A stretch of 64,000 nt of DNA from Klebsiella sp. WP3-W18-ESBL-02 (GTDB lineage: Bacteria > Pseudomonadota > Gammaproteobacteria > Enterobacterales > Enterobacteriaceae), in the NCBI RefSeq assembly GCF_014168815.1, contig NZ_AP021972.1, positions 1,302,001-1,366,000 of the forward strand, in the 5' to 3' direction. The translations under genes were made by a program, and so were the position numbers. Of the stretch, positions 7,770 to 21,943 are shown piece after piece (within the stretch, counting starts at the first letter, position 1; every line of letters starts with the position of its first letter). A model generated the notes under the pieces. The model did not search any database and was not told the DNA's origin. It worked only from the letters and a program-made list of their open reading frames with translations.

Positions 7770-10343
7770 ATGCGTCTGGATCGTCTTACCAATAAATTCC
7801 AGCTTGCTCTTGCCGATGCCCAGTCGCTCGCGCTGGGGCACGACAACCAATTTATCGAACCTCTTCATTTAATGAGCGCCTTGCTGAATCAGGAAGGGGG
7901 CTCGGTACGTCCTTTATTAACGTCCGCGGGCATCAACGCCGGCCAGCTACGCACGGCTATCGATCAGGCGCTGAGCCGTTTACCCCAGGTAGAAGGTACC
8001 GGGGGAGACGTACAGCCGTCGCAGGATCTGATGCGCGTGCTGAATCTTTGCGACAAGCTGGCGCAAAAACGCGGCGATAACTTTATTTCGTCGGAACTGT
8101 TCGTTCTGGCGGCGCTTGAGTCTCGTGGCACACTGACCGACCTGCTAAAAACGGCAGGCGCTACCACCGCCAATATCACTCAGGCAATTGAACAGATGCG
8201 CGGAGGTGAAAGCGTGAATGACCAGGGTGCCGAAGACCAACGTCAGGCATTGAAAAAATACACCGTCGATCTGACCGAGCGTGCTGAACAGGGCAAACTC
8301 GACCCGGTTATCGGCCGTGATGAAGAAATCCGCCGTACCATTCAGGTACTGCAGCGTCGTACCAAAAATAACCCGGTGTTAATCGGTGAACCGGGCGTCG
8401 GTAAAACGGCGATCGTCGAAGGGCTGGCGCAGCGAATCATTAATGGTGAAGTCCCGGAAGGTTTAAAAGGCCGTCGCGTACTGGCGCTGGATATGGGCGC
8501 GCTGGTGGCTGGGGCGAAATACCGCGGTGAGTTTGAAGAACGTCTGAAAGGCGTATTGAACGATCTGGCGAAGCAGGAAGGCAACGTTATCCTGTTTATC
8601 GATGAGCTGCATACGATGGTAGGTGCGGGGAAAGCCGACGGCGCGATGGATGCCGGTAATATGCTGAAACCGGCGCTGGCTCGTGGTGAGCTGCACTGCG
8701 TCGGCGCCACTACGCTGGACGAATATCGCCAGTACATCGAGAAAGATGCGGCGCTGGAACGTCGTTTCCAGAAAGTATTCGTTGCTGAGCCTTCGGTAGA
8801 AGACACCATCGCGATTCTGCGTGGTCTGAAAGAACGTTATGAACTGCACCACCACGTGCAGATTACTGACCCGGCAATTGTAGCGGCGGCAACGCTGTCT
8901 CATCGCTACATTGCTGACCGTCAGTTGCCGGACAAAGCCATCGACCTGATCGATGAAGCGGCCTCCAGCATTCGTATGCAGATTGACTCCAAGCCGGAGG
9001 AACTTGACAGACTCGACCGTCGTATTATCCAGCTCAAGCTGGAACAGCAGGCGCTGATGAAAGAGTCTGACGAGGCAAGTAAAAAACGTCTCGACATGCT
9101 TAATGACGAGCTGAATGATAAAGAGCGTCAGTATTCCGAGCTGGAAGAAGAGTGGAAGGCAGAGAAAGCCTCGCTTTCTGGCACTCAGACAATCAAAGCT
9201 GAACTGGAGCAGGCGAAAATTGCCATCGAGCAGGCGCGTCGCGTCGGTGACCTGACGCGGATGTCCGAACTGCAGTACGGCAAAATTCCAGAGCTGGAGA
9301 AACAGCTGGAAGCGGCCACGCAGTCTGAAGGTAAAACCATGCGCCTGTTACGTAATAAAGTGACGGATGCCGAGATTGCCGAAGTACTGGCACGCTGGAC
9401 CGGGATTCCGGTTGCCCGCATGCTGGAAGGCGAGCGTGAGAAACTGCTGCGTATGGAGCAGGATCTGCACAGCCGCGTGATTGGGCAGAACGAAGCGGTT
9501 GAAGCGGTATCGAACGCGATTCGCCGTAGCCGTGCCGGGCTGTCCGATCCTAACCGTCCGATCGGTTCATTCCTGTTCCTGGGGCCAACCGGGGTAGGTA
9601 AAACTGAGCTGTGTAAGGCGCTGGCTAACTTTATGTTCGACAGCGATGACGCGATGGTGCGTATCGACATGTCCGAGTTTATGGAGAAACACTCCGTGTC
9701 GCGTCTGGTGGGTGCACCTCCAGGATACGTCGGCTATGAAGAGGGCGGTTATCTGACAGAAGCGGTACGCCGTCGTCCTTATTCCGTCATCCTGCTGGAT
9801 GAAGTGGAAAAAGCGCACCCGGATGTGTTCAACATTCTGCTGCAGGTATTGGACGATGGTCGCCTGACCGACGGGCAGGGGAGAACGGTCGATTTCCGCA
9901 ATACGGTTGTCATCATGACCTCGAACCTGGGTTCGGATCTGATTCAGGAGCGTTTCGGTGAACTGGACTACGGGCATATGAAAGATCTGGTGCTGGGTGT
10001 TGTAAGCCACAGTTTCCGCCCAGAATTCATTAACCGTATCGATGAGGTTGTGGTATTCCATCCGTTGGGGGAAAAACACATCGCATCAATTGCCCAGATT
10101 CAGCTGCAGCGTCTGTACCAGCGCCTGGAAGAGCGTGGCTATGAAACGCAGATCTCCGATGAAGCTCTGCAGTTGCTGAGTAAAAATGGCTACGATCCGG
10201 TATATGGCGCACGTCCTCTGAAACGTGCTATCCAGCAGCAGATTGAAAACCCGCTGGCACAGCAAATCTTGTCTGGCGAGCTGTTGCCGGGGAAAACTAT
10301 CCGCCTGGAAGTGAAAGACGACCATATTGTGGCAGTGCAGTAA
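7770..10343 (+). CDS. clpB: ATP-dependent disaggregase ClpB (Hsp104 family)
   Basis: This hexameric AAA+ chaperone pulls polypeptides out of aggregates together with DnaK/DnaJ/GrpE. It has 857 residues, as in E. coli. The order is an N-terminal Clp repeat domain (1-145), AAA-1 with Walker A GEPGVGKT (near 206), a coiled-coil middle domain (about 410-525, rich in E/K/Q), and AAA-2 with Walker A GPTGVGKT (near 605) and Walker B VILLDE. An in-frame ATG at 7758 exists, but GGAGG at 7761-7765 is ideally placed for 7770 (MRLDRLTNKF), the conserved start. E. coli ClpB has an internal start for a shorter form; the corresponding region is present. Confidence 0.98.
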   Translation: MRLDRLTNKFQLALADAQSLALGHDNQFIEPLHLMSALLNQEGGSVRPLLTSAGINAGQLRTAIDQALSRLPQVEGTGGDVQPSQDLMRVLNLCDKLAQKRGDNFISSELFVLAALESRGTLTDLLKTAGATTANITQAIEQMRGGESVNDQGAEDQRQALKKYTVDLTERAEQGKLDPVIGRDEEIRRTIQVLQRRTKNNPVLIGEPGVGKTAIVEGLAQRIINGEVPEGLKGRRVLALDMGALVAGAKYRGEFEERLKGVLNDLAKQEGNVILFIDELHTMVGAGKADGAMDAGNMLKPALARGELHCVGATTLDEYRQYIEKDAALERRFQKVFVAEPSVEDTIAILRGLKERYELHHHVQITDPAIVAAATLSHRYIADRQLPDKAIDLIDEAASSIRMQIDSKPEELDRLDRRIIQLKLEQQALMKESDEASKKRLDMLNDELNDKERQYSELEEEWKAEKASLSGTQTIKAELEQAKIAIEQARRVGDLTRMSELQYGKIPELEKQLEAATQSEGKTMRLLRNKVTDAEIAEVLARWTGIPVARMLEGEREKLLRMEQDLHSRVIGQNEAVEAVSNAIRRSRAGLSDPNRPIGSFLFLGPTGVGKTELCKALANFMFDSDDAMVRIDMSEFMEKHSVSRLVGAPPGYVGYEEGGYLTEAVRRRPYSVILLDEVEKAHPDVFNILLQVLDDGRLTDGQGRTVDFRNTVVIMTSNLGSDLIQERFGELDYGHMKDLVLGVVSHSFRPEFINRIDEVVVFHPLGEKHIASIAQIQLQRLYQRLEERGYETQISDEALQLLSKNGYDPVYGARPLKRAIQQQIENPLAQQILSGELLPGKTIRLEVKDDHIVAVQ

Positions 10344-10358
10344 GTCACAAAAAGAAGA

Positions 10359-10386
10359 AAACGAGCCCTAAAGGGCTCGTTTTTGT
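10359..10386 (+). terminator. clpB terminator
   Basis: AAACGAGCCC, a TAAA loop and GGGCTCGTTT are followed by further T. It lies 15 bp after the clpB stop. Confidence 0.9.
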
Positions 10387-10456
10387 TTATAAACCAGGCG
10401 AAAATAAGATGATTGGATGAAAAATAGACGAACGAAAAGTTTTTCCTATTTTATGC

Positions 10457-10484
10457 TTGCAGCTTCTCATTTTCTCCCTATAAT
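10457..10484 (+). promoter_or_regulatory. rRNA operon promoter P1
   Basis: TTGCAG, 16 bp and TATAAT are followed by GCGCCACCAC, as in enterobacterial rrn P1 promoters. AT-rich sequence just upstream (10433-10455) fits an UP element. The 437-bp stretch from clpB to 16S holds the clpB terminator, P1, P2, boxA and the leader processing arm. Confidence 0.85.
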
Positions 10485-10575
10485 GCGCCACCACTGACAC
10501 GGAACAACGACAAACAAGTCGCCGGGTCAGCGAAGTTCTTTCAAGAACTTCAGCGAAGTAAGCGAAAATAAAAGC

Positions 10576-10603
10576 TTGACTTCGTGGTGGGGTGGCGTAA
10601 TAT
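10576..10603 (+). promoter_or_regulatory. rRNA operon promoter P2
   Basis: TTGACT, 16 bp and TAATAT are followed by ACACACCCCGCGCCGCTG, the conserved rrn P2 context. P2 lies about 120 bp downstream of P1. Confidence 0.8.
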
Positions 10604-10640
10604 ACACACCCCGCGCCGCTGAGAAAAAGCGAAGCGGCAC

Positions 10641-10652
10641 TGCTCTTTAACA
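10641..10652 (+). promoter_or_regulatory. Leader boxA antitermination element
   Basis: TGCTCTTTAACA is the standard boxA, bound as RNA by NusB/NusE to make the rrn elongation complex resistant to Rho. Confidence 0.8.
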
Positions 10653-10658
10653 ATTTAT

Positions 10659-10678
10659 CAGACAATCTGTGTGGGCAC
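10659..10678 (+). other. 16S processing stem, 5' arm (RNase III)
   Basis: These 20 bases pair with 12343-12362 downstream of 16S (19 of 20 positions complementary). In rRNA precursors this helix brings the two ends of 16S together and is cut by RNase III. Confidence 0.75.
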
Positions 10679-10780
10679 TCGAAGATACGGATTCTTAACG
10701 TCGCAAGACGAAAAATGAATACCAAGTCTCTGAGTGAACACGTAATTCATTACGAAGTTTAATTCACGAGCATCAAACTT

Positions 10781-12320
<1,540 letters not shown>

Positions 12321-12405
12321 CCTTAAAGAAGCGTTCTTTGAAGTGCTCACACAGATTGTCTGATGAAAAGTAAATAGCAAGGCGTCTTGCGATTGAGACT
12401 TCAGT

Positions 12406-12481
12406 GTCCCCTTCGTCTAGAGGCCCAGGACACCGCCCTTTCACGGCGGTAACAGGGGTTCGAATCCCCTAGGGGACGCCA
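12406..12481 (+). tRNA. gltW: tRNA-Glu (anticodon TTC)
   Basis: A 76-base cloverleaf has acceptor arms GTCCCCT/AGGGGAC, a CTTTCAC anticodon loop (anticodon TTC), the GGTTCGAATCC T-arm and an encoded GCCA end. It lies in the 16S-23S spacer. A single tRNA-Glu spacer is the rrnG/rrnB/rrnC/rrnE type, not the Ile-Ala type. Confidence 0.98.
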
Positions 12482-12556
12482 CTTGCTGGTTAGTGTGAGT
12501 GAAAGTCGCCGACCTTAGTATCTCAAAACAGACTTCCGAGTCTTGTTTGAGATATT

Positions 12557-12570
12557 TGCTCTTTAAAAAT
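12557..12570 (+). promoter_or_regulatory. Spacer boxA antitermination element
   Basis: TGCTCTTTAAAAAT in the tRNA-23S spacer is the second boxA of rrn operons, re-establishing antitermination before 23S. Confidence 0.75.
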
Positions 12571-12700
12571 CTGGATCAAGCTGAAAATTGAAACGACACA
12601 CTGTGTCTGTTCTCCGTAATAAGAACAGATAAGCGGTGTGTTCGAGTCTCTCAAATTTTCGCAACACGATGGTGTTTTACGAAACATCTTCGGGTTGTGA

Positions 12701-15607
<2,907 letters not shown>

Positions 15608-15702
15608 ACAACGCCGAAGCTGTTTTGGCGAAGAGACAGACATCATATTCAGCTTGATTACAGATTACATTGACCGGCGAAAAGCGGGTTAATAACAGAA
15701 TT

Positions 15703-15822
15703 TGCCTGGCGGCCGTAGCGCGGTGGTCCCACCTGACCCCATGCCGAACTCAGAAGTGAAACGCCGTAGCGCCGATGGTAGTGTGGGGTCTCCCCATGCG
15801 AGAGTAGGGAACTGCCAGGCAT
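15703..15822 (+). rRNA. rrf: 5S ribosomal RNA
   Basis: 120 bases begin TGCCTGGCGGCCGTAGCGCG and end CTGCCAGGCAT, whose termini pair. This is the last gene of the rRNA operon. Confidence 0.98.
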
Positions 15823-15835
15823 CAATTAAGTGAAG

Positions 15836-15864
15836 AAGCCCATCCTGACGGATGGGCTTTTTTG
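15836..15864 (+). terminator. rRNA operon terminator
   Basis: AAGCCCATCC, a TGAC loop and GGATGGGCTT are followed by T residues, 13 bp after 5S. The 302-bp gap to kgtP holds this terminator, a REP element and AT-rich upstream DNA in which I see no certain promoter. Confidence 0.9.
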
Positions 15865-15900
15865 CGTCTGTGTTTTGTGAAATGCGGCATTGTGCATATT

Positions 15901-15932
15901 GCCGGATGGCGGCTTCGCCTTATCCGGCCTAC
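15901..15932. repeat. REP element (single)
   Basis: GCCGGATGGCGGCTTCGCC followed by TTATCCGGCCTAC is a classic enterobacterial REP palindrome. It lies between the rRNA terminator and kgtP. Confidence 0.85.
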
Positions 15933-16124
15933 TCAAACTTTTTCACGTTAACCGCCCCTCATTGCCTGCACCTATTCCTAAATCGTGATCCTGCTAATAA
16001 AAAACGTGATGTTCGTCACTAAATTAAATATAACAATTATATAACATTTCATTTACTAAAATACCTGCCTGTGTGACGTGTACGCCCGGTAAGGCAGGAG
16101 GGCGCTTTTGGCAGGAGTTAACAA

Positions 16125-17423
16125 ATGGCCGTAACCAGTGTAACCCCAGAAAGGACGCTAACCGATAGCGATACTCGCCGTCGCGTCATGGCAATCGTCG
16201 GAGCATCATCAGGGAATCTTGTTGAATGGTTTGATTTTTATGTCTACTCATTCTGCTCGCTCTATTTTGCTCACATCTTTTTCCCGTCCGGTAACACCAC
16301 CACTCAGCTACTGCAAACCGCAGGTGTCTTTGCCGCGGGTTTTTTGATGCGTCCTATCGGAGGATGGCTGTTTGGGCGAATTGCCGATCGCCGTGGCCGT
16401 AAAGTCTCGATGCTGATCTCCGTGTGCATGATGTGCTTTGGCTCGCTGGTGATTGCCTGCCTGCCCGGCTACAGCGCTATCGGCACCTGGGCTCCGGCGC
16501 TACTGCTGCTCGCTCGTCTGTTCCAGGGGCTCTCCGTGGGCGGGGAGTACGGCACCAGCGCGACCTATATGAGCGAGGTCGCAGTCGAAGGACGCAAGGG
16601 ATTCTACGCATCATTCCAGTACGTCACTCTTATTGGCGGCCAACTGCTTGCCGTTCTGGTGGTCGTGATATTGCAAAACGTTCTCAGCAGCGAAGACCTT
16701 CACGCCTGGGGATGGCGCATACCGTTTGCGATGGGCGCGGTGCTGGCTATTGTTGCGTTGTGGCTGCGCCGCCAGCTTGATGAAACCTCGCAAAAAGAAA
16801 CCCGCACGCTGAAGGAAGCGGGCTCGTTCAAAGGCCTGTGGCGTAACCGCAAAGCGTTTCTGATGGTGCTAGGTTTTACCGCAGCAGGCTCGCTGAGCTT
16901 CTATACCTTTACAACCTACATGCAGAAGTACCTGGTAAACACGGCCGGAATGAGCGCTAATCTGGCAAGCGTGATAATGACGGCTGCGCTGTTTGTTTAT
17001 ATGCTGGTACAGCCCTTCTTTGGTCTGCTGTCAGATAAGGTTGGACGCCGTACGTCGATGCTGTGCTTTGGTGCGCTGGCGACGCTGTTTACGGTACCGA
17101 TTCTTTCCGCGCTGCAAAATGTCACTTCTCCCTATATGGCTTTTGGGCTGGTGATGTGTGCGCTGTTGATTACCAGCTTCTATACCTCGATTAGCGGTAT
17201 TCTGAAGGCGGAAATGTTCCCGGCGCAGGTCCGCGCATTGGGAGTCGGGCTGTCTTATGCGGTAGCGAATGCGCTGTTTGGTGGGTCAGCTGAGTATGTC
17301 GCGCTGTCGATGAAATCAGCGGGCGTAGAGAACGCCTTCTTCTGGTACGTCACCGCGATGGCGGCAATTGCCTTCCTGGTATCGCTTAAGCTGCACCGTA
17401 AAGGAAAAGGGTTACGCCTGTAG
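16125..17423 (+). CDS. kgtP: Alpha-ketoglutarate permease (MFS, proton symporter)
   Basis: This 432-residue major-facilitator transporter takes up 2-oxoglutarate with protons across the inner membrane. The length equals E. coli KgtP, and the ordering of about 12 hydrophobic helices is typical. The MFS loop signature appears as GWLFGRIADRRGRK, with the metabolite-H+ symporter segment GGEYGTSATYMSEV. The ATG at 16125 has AGGAG upstream. The stop is separated from the convergent yfiM stop by one base. Confidence 0.96.
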   Translation: MAVTSVTPERTLTDSDTRRRVMAIVGASSGNLVEWFDFYVYSFCSLYFAHIFFPSGNTTTQLLQTAGVFAAGFLMRPIGGWLFGRIADRRGRKVSMLISVCMMCFGSLVIACLPGYSAIGTWAPALLLLARLFQGLSVGGEYGTSATYMSEVAVEGRKGFYASFQYVTLIGGQLLAVLVVVILQNVLSSEDLHAWGWRIPFAMGAVLAIVALWLRRQLDETSQKETRTLKEAGSFKGLWRNRKAFLMVLGFTAAGSLSFYTFTTYMQKYLVNTAGMSANLASVIMTAALFVYMLVQPFFGLLSDKVGRRTSMLCFGALATLFTVPILSALQNVTSPYMAFGLVMCALLITSFYTSISGILKAEMFPAQVRALGVGLSYAVANALFGGSAEYVALSMKSAGVENAFFWYVTAMAAIAFLVSLKLHRKGKGLRL

Positions 17424-17424
17424 A

Positions 17425-17751
17425 TCAGTGCCGTGCAAGTTGCCACACCGCGTAACCGGTAGTGGCACCGGCCACGTCCCAGGCAAAATCCTTCCAGCTC
17501 CAGCCGCTTCCCGCCGGGCGGCTGTCCCACAGCTCTTTTGACGCGCCAAGGCTGACGGAAAACAGAAAGCCAATGGCTGCGCTGCGGTCGCGGCTGATGC
17601 CCTGGTGCTGAGCGTATTCATTACCGGCGGCGGTAAGCATGGCGGAGGCGATGAAGTGCTGGGCTTTGTCCTGCCCGCTCCAGGCGTCATTTGCCATATG
17701 GCTACAGCCGCTGAGGGCGAGAGTTGAGCAAACAAGAAGTGAACGTAGCAT
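17425..17751 (-). CDS. yfiM: YfiM family lipoprotein (DUF2279)
   Basis: A 108-residue predicted lipoprotein begins MLRSLLVCSTLALSGC, with the lipobox LSGC putting the lipidated cysteine at residue 16. The mature part contains GQDKAQHFIASA and SVSLGASKELWDSR, which are conserved in E. coli YfiM. The function is unknown. It is on the minus strand, upstream and divergent relative to nothing nearby: pssA, also minus, ends upstream of it behind a terminator. Confidence 0.88.
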   Translation of the reverse strand: MLRSLLVCSTLALSGCSHMANDAWSGQDKAQHFIASAMLTAAGNEYAQHQGISRDRSAAIGFLFSVSLGASKELWDSRPAGSGWSWKDFAWDVAGATTGYAVWQLARH

Positions 17752-17762
17752 GCGGGCTCCTG

Positions 17763-17790
17763 AAAAAAAGCCCCGGCGTGCGGGGCTTCA
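17763..17790 (-). terminator. pssA terminator
   Basis: On the minus strand AAGCCCCG, a short loop and CGGGGCTT are followed by a T-run. It sits immediately after pssA and before yfiM. Confidence 0.85.
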
Positions 17791-17792
17791 AT

Positions 17793-19148
17793 TTAAAGGA
17801 TACGGCTGATCAGCCTGTCGATACGAATACGGCGCAGACGGCGAATAAGCTTGCGTACCTTCACCGGATAGTCGGCGATGCTTTGCAGATCGCGGAAGTG
17901 ATTCACCACCGTTGTGTGCTTGCGAATGAGCTCCAGCTCTTTCTGGCGCATTGAGGCCAGCTGCTTTTTCGGATCGTGAATCAGGACCGCATTTTCCAGG
18001 TCCAGACGCCAGGCACGAGGGTTGAGGTTGTTGCCGGTAAGCAAAATCCACTCGTTATCAACCCACATTCCTTTCAGGTGGTAGGTGTTATCGTCGTCTT
18101 TCCATAGACGTACCGTCAGTTGGTCAGTATTGATGTAGTACTGCAGACGGCTCAGGAAGCGACGTAGGTTAATCTCGTACAGATAGGGCAGCGCGCCGAT
18201 AATCTTGAACGGTTCATTCTCTGGGATATAGAAGTCGTTTGCCGTCTTATCGCCAACGATAATTTCCACCTTTTTCCCCTCGCGCAGTAGACGAATAATA
18301 CTGCGCACCAGCAGCGCCGGCAGGTTGAAGTAAGGTGTGCAGATAGTCAGCTTCTCTTCGGTGCACGGCATCAGGTGGAAAATGGTTTTATTCAGCTCGC
18401 TGGTTTTACCCAGCCCGACCAGCGGAGTGACCGTCAGCTCATCATCGCTGGCGTTGCCGGTAAAATGATAGCGGGTATCGCGTAACTCCTGGCGGTACTG
18501 GCGAATATCGTTTTTAATTTCCGGGCTTTTCGGTCGCTCGGTATTATCGAGGCGGTTAACCCCGCGACCATCAACCAGATTTTCCGATACCCAGTTAAAC
18601 ATGATATCGGCCATCTGTGGGTTACGGATGCACTGATAGCGGTCATAACGATATTTATCGTGCTGGTGCAGATAGACATCGTTGATACTGGCGCCGCTGT
18701 ACAGCACGCAGTCATCAATGATAAAGCCTTTAAAGTGCAGGACGCCGAGAGCCTCACGGGTGTTCACCGGCACACCATACACAGGCACGTCTACGCCCGG
18801 GTTCTCTTTGGCGGTACGGCAGTACCAGTCGGCATTAGTATTGGAAGCTGCGGCACCAATGCGCCCACGCTGTGCGCGATGCCAGTCAACCAATACGCGG
18901 ACATCAAGTTCCGGGCGCTGGCGTTTGGCATCATACAAAGCTTGCAGAATAGTCTTTCCGGCGTCGTCCTGTTCCAGGTACAACGCGACGATGCAGATTC
19001 GGCGCGTGGCGCTGGCGATTTTGGCGAGCAACGCTTCACGAAAATCCGCTGGCGCATAAAAAAACTCAATATCATCAACAGACTGTGAAAGCTTGGGTAG
19101 TTGGGCAAGGTGTTGTTGATGTTTATTACGCTTAAATTTTGACAACAT
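17793..19148 (-). CDS. pssA: CDP-diacylglycerol--serine O-phosphatidyltransferase
   Basis: PssA makes phosphatidylserine, the precursor of phosphatidylethanolamine, at the inner-membrane surface. The 451 residues equal E. coli PssA. It belongs to the phospholipase-D superfamily, with two HKD-type motifs: LHFKGFIIDD (His near 138) and YHLKGMWVDN (His near 357). The C-terminus is strongly basic (VRKLIRRLRRIRIDRLI), fitting membrane association. The start is the ATG at 19148; the GTG directly before it is not needed. Confidence 0.97.
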   Translation of the reverse strand: MLSKFKRNKHQQHLAQLPKLSQSVDDIEFFYAPADFREALLAKIASATRRICIVALYLEQDDAGKTILQALYDAKRQRPELDVRVLVDWHRAQRGRIGAAASNTNADWYCRTAKENPGVDVPVYGVPVNTREALGVLHFKGFIIDDCVLYSGASINDVYLHQHDKYRYDRYQCIRNPQMADIMFNWVSENLVDGRGVNRLDNTERPKSPEIKNDIRQYRQELRDTRYHFTGNASDDELTVTPLVGLGKTSELNKTIFHLMPCTEEKLTICTPYFNLPALLVRSIIRLLREGKKVEIIVGDKTANDFYIPENEPFKIIGALPYLYEINLRRFLSRLQYYINTDQLTVRLWKDDDNTYHLKGMWVDNEWILLTGNNLNPRAWRLDLENAVLIHDPKKQLASMRQKELELIRKHTTVVNHFRDLQSIADYPVKVRKLIRRLRRIRIDRLISRIL

Positions 19149-19256
19149 CACAGTGCGTTTCTTCTCTGGTTTAGTGAAGGGTCTTCTGTACCTGGCAGAC
19201 GACGTAAGCGGTCAATGATACCACCTCTGTCGGGTAAGGGCAGCATTTCCAGCAAC

Positions 19257-21908
19257 TTAGTCATTACTTAGCCTTAGTGACAATCCGACAATGCCATCTT
19301 CCAGCTGAATATCAACGTTAAAACCAAGCTTTCTCGCTAATGCTATCATCCCGCGGTTGTTGGGCATGGTAATACCGTTCAGGCGCTGCAGACCGTGGGC
19401 GCGGGTATAGCCTATCAGCTTATCCAGCAGTCGCCCGCCGAGCCCCAGACCTTTTAAATCGGAGCGCACCAGCACGGCAAATTCCGCATCAATATTGTCG
19501 GGGTCGGAAATTGCGCGCGTCACGCCGAGGATCTCAGCGCGATCGTCTGCCGTATGAACCGCGACGAAAGCCATTTCACGATCGTAGTCGATCTGCGTCA
19601 TATTGGCTAAGTCGTCGTGGGTAAATTCGTTGATCTCACTGAAATAACGATAGTAAAGATCTTCTTTTGTGACACGGGCAATAAACTGCTGCAGCAGCGG
19701 TTCGTCTTCGGGCAGAATCGGGCGGAACAGGCAGCGTTCGCCGTTTTTCATTGTCACCCACTCTTCAAGGTGCTGCGGGTAAGGGCGTACCGCCAGACGG
19801 CTTTCGCTGAGGCCGCTGAACGGCGCAATATCCAGCGTGACGTCCAGTGCAGTAAATTCGTTACCGGAGGCGAGCAATGGATGGATATCGAGACGCTGAA
19901 TCTCCGGGCAGTCGACTATCAGGTTTGATACCTGTACCAGCAGTTGGCTCAGTCCGGGGATATCTAGCGGCCGTAGCGCGCTGCGCCCACGGATCTTTTT
20001 GCTTTTAATCGCCTGAATGACCAGATAGCGTGCCAGCGTCATATTCAGCGGTGGCAGAGCAACGGCGGCCTGATCTTCCGCACGCCATTCAACGCCGCCT
20101 TCGCCCAGCATAATCAGCGGGCCAAACACCGGATCGTGCTCAACCACCACGCGCAGCTCCTGCGCCCCGGCGCGGTTGGCCATACTTTGCACCAGCAGAC
20201 CGTGAATACGCGCCTGCGGCCACGCCATTTTGACGCGATCGAGAATGGCATCGGCCGCCTGCTGTACTTCGCTGGCGGTGCGCAGATACAGCATGACCCC
20301 CTGGACCTCAGATTTATGCGGAATATCCGGCGAGCGCAGCTTGAGCGCGACGGGGTAGCCAATCTGCTCGGCAATATGCACCGCTTCGGCGCTGTCTGCG
20401 GCGATCCATGTCGGCAATGTATTGAGGCCATAGGCATCGAGGATTGGGCGGACTTCATGGGTGTCTAGCGCGCGAATACCGCTATCAATAGCCTCTTGCA
20501 GCAGCGTATGTGCATGGGCGGTGTTGGCGGTCAGGCTGTGCGGTAGCGCTGGGGTTTCTCGCAGCTGCTTCTGGTTGCGTCGATACTCAACCATGTGCAT
20601 AAAGGCGGTAATCGTCCCTTCTGGCGTGCGATAGGTTGGGATCCCGGCATCGCTAAACATACGACGAGCCTCAATAGAGGAATATTCGCCGCACCAGTTG
20701 GTTAGTACGCTGATGTAGTTGCCGCGAGGGTGCTGCTTAATGAGGTTAATCAGCGCTGAGGCGCTTTCGCTGCCCGGTGCCGTGGCGCTCGGCGAGTGGA
20801 TAACCATTAACGCATCCAGGTCTGGGCTATTGAGCAGGACATTCACCGCCGCCAGGTAATGCTCAATACTGGCATCATCCCGCAAATCTAATGGATTGTT
20901 GGCATCGATAGCCGCTGGCAGCAACTGCTGAAGCTGCTGGCGCGTCTCCTCGCTCAGGGTCGCCAGTTTGCCGTTGCGCGCCCAGTGTTCATCTAACGCC
21001 AGTGCGGCCGGGGCTGCACCGTTGCTGATAATCATCAGCCGTTCGCCGCGCAGCGGGCGCATATGGCTGAGGGTTTCAACGGCGGAGAAAAGTTCGTGGG
21101 TATCCTGCACGCGCAGCAGGCCGGCGCGCTGAATGGCAGCATCCCAGGCGGGGTCCATTCCTGAGTTAACGTGCAGCAAACGCTGTGCTTCTGGGCTACG
21201 ACCGCTTTTAATCACCAGGATGGGCTTATTACGTGACGCGCTGCGGGCAGCCGACACAAAGCGCCGTGCGTCGCTTAACTGCTCCAGATACAGCAGAATG
21301 GCGCTGGTTTTACCGTCGCGCGCCAGATAATCGAGCAGGTCATCGACGTCGATATCCAGGCTGTCGCCCAGCGCGATAAAATAGGAAAAGCCCATTTCAC
21401 GCTGCTGCGCCCAGTCAAGAATGGTATTGGAGACGGCGGCAGACTGCGAGATAAACGCCAGTTTACCCTTACGAATCGGTACCGGTGAGAAGCTGGCGTT
21501 CAACCCCTGCCAGGGAGCCAGCAGACCGAGACTGTTTGGCCCCAGCAGGCGCATTTGATAACGTGCCGCACATGCTTTCAGCGCGCCGAACTGATCGGGA
21601 GTGGAAGAGAGAATAATGCAGGTCTTGCAGCCTTTTTCGCCCAACGACTCCAGCAGCTCAAGATTGCGCCGCGCGTGAGTGCACAGTACGGCGAGATCGG
21701 GAGAGAAGGGAAGGCTGTCGATGGTAGGCCAGGCAAGTACGCCAAGTACCGCTTTCCAGGCGGGCGTGACGGGCAAAACCGGCCCCGCAAAGCCACCGGC
21801 CAGCAGGTTTTGCATCATCAAAAAACCGGCGCGCCGGGGTTTCATTGAGGCGCCAATCACTGCAATCGATTTGGGTCTCAGCAGCGCTTCCAGCCCACGT
21901 TGGCTCAT
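19257..21908 (-). CDS. pat: Protein lysine acetyltransferase Pat/PatZ (YfiQ)
   Basis: This 883-residue enzyme acetylates lysines, including that of acetyl-CoA synthetase, using acetyl-CoA (Salmonella Pat, E. coli PatZ/Pka). The N-terminal ~700 residues resemble NDP-forming acyl-CoA synthetases: a CoA-binding Rossmann start (PKSIAVIGASMKPRRAG), a Cit/succinyl-CoA-ligase-like middle and an ATP-grasp part (YPVALKLRSPDIPHKS). The C-terminal GNAT domain (about 725-870) contains FAVLVRSDLKGLGLGGRLLDKL. tapT lies 35 bp upstream on the same strand. Confidence 0.95.
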   Translation of the reverse strand: MSQRGLEALLRPKSIAVIGASMKPRRAGFLMMQNLLAGGFAGPVLPVTPAWKAVLGVLAWPTIDSLPFSPDLAVLCTHARRNLELLESLGEKGCKTCIILSSTPDQFGALKACAARYQMRLLGPNSLGLLAPWQGLNASFSPVPIRKGKLAFISQSAAVSNTILDWAQQREMGFSYFIALGDSLDIDVDDLLDYLARDGKTSAILLYLEQLSDARRFVSAARSASRNKPILVIKSGRSPEAQRLLHVNSGMDPAWDAAIQRAGLLRVQDTHELFSAVETLSHMRPLRGERLMIISNGAAPAALALDEHWARNGKLATLSEETRQQLQQLLPAAIDANNPLDLRDDASIEHYLAAVNVLLNSPDLDALMVIHSPSATAPGSESASALINLIKQHPRGNYISVLTNWCGEYSSIEARRMFSDAGIPTYRTPEGTITAFMHMVEYRRNQKQLRETPALPHSLTANTAHAHTLLQEAIDSGIRALDTHEVRPILDAYGLNTLPTWIAADSAEAVHIAEQIGYPVALKLRSPDIPHKSEVQGVMLYLRTASEVQQAADAILDRVKMAWPQARIHGLLVQSMANRAGAQELRVVVEHDPVFGPLIMLGEGGVEWRAEDQAAVALPPLNMTLARYLVIQAIKSKKIRGRSALRPLDIPGLSQLLVQVSNLIVDCPEIQRLDIHPLLASGNEFTALDVTLDIAPFSGLSESRLAVRPYPQHLEEWVTMKNGERCLFRPILPEDEPLLQQFIARVTKEDLYYRYFSEINEFTHDDLANMTQIDYDREMAFVAVHTADDRAEILGVTRAISDPDNIDAEFAVLVRSDLKGLGLGGRLLDKLIGYTRAHGLQRLNGITMPNNRGMIALARKLGFNVDIQLEDGIVGLSLRLSND

Positions 21909-21943
21909 ACCGGTCTTCCTTACGCGACAATGTTGTAAGGAGT

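Noticed and set aside
12321..12700. Search for a second spacer tRNA (Ile/Ala type)
   Set aside because: Only tRNA-Glu is found; the remaining spacer holds boxA and processing sequences.
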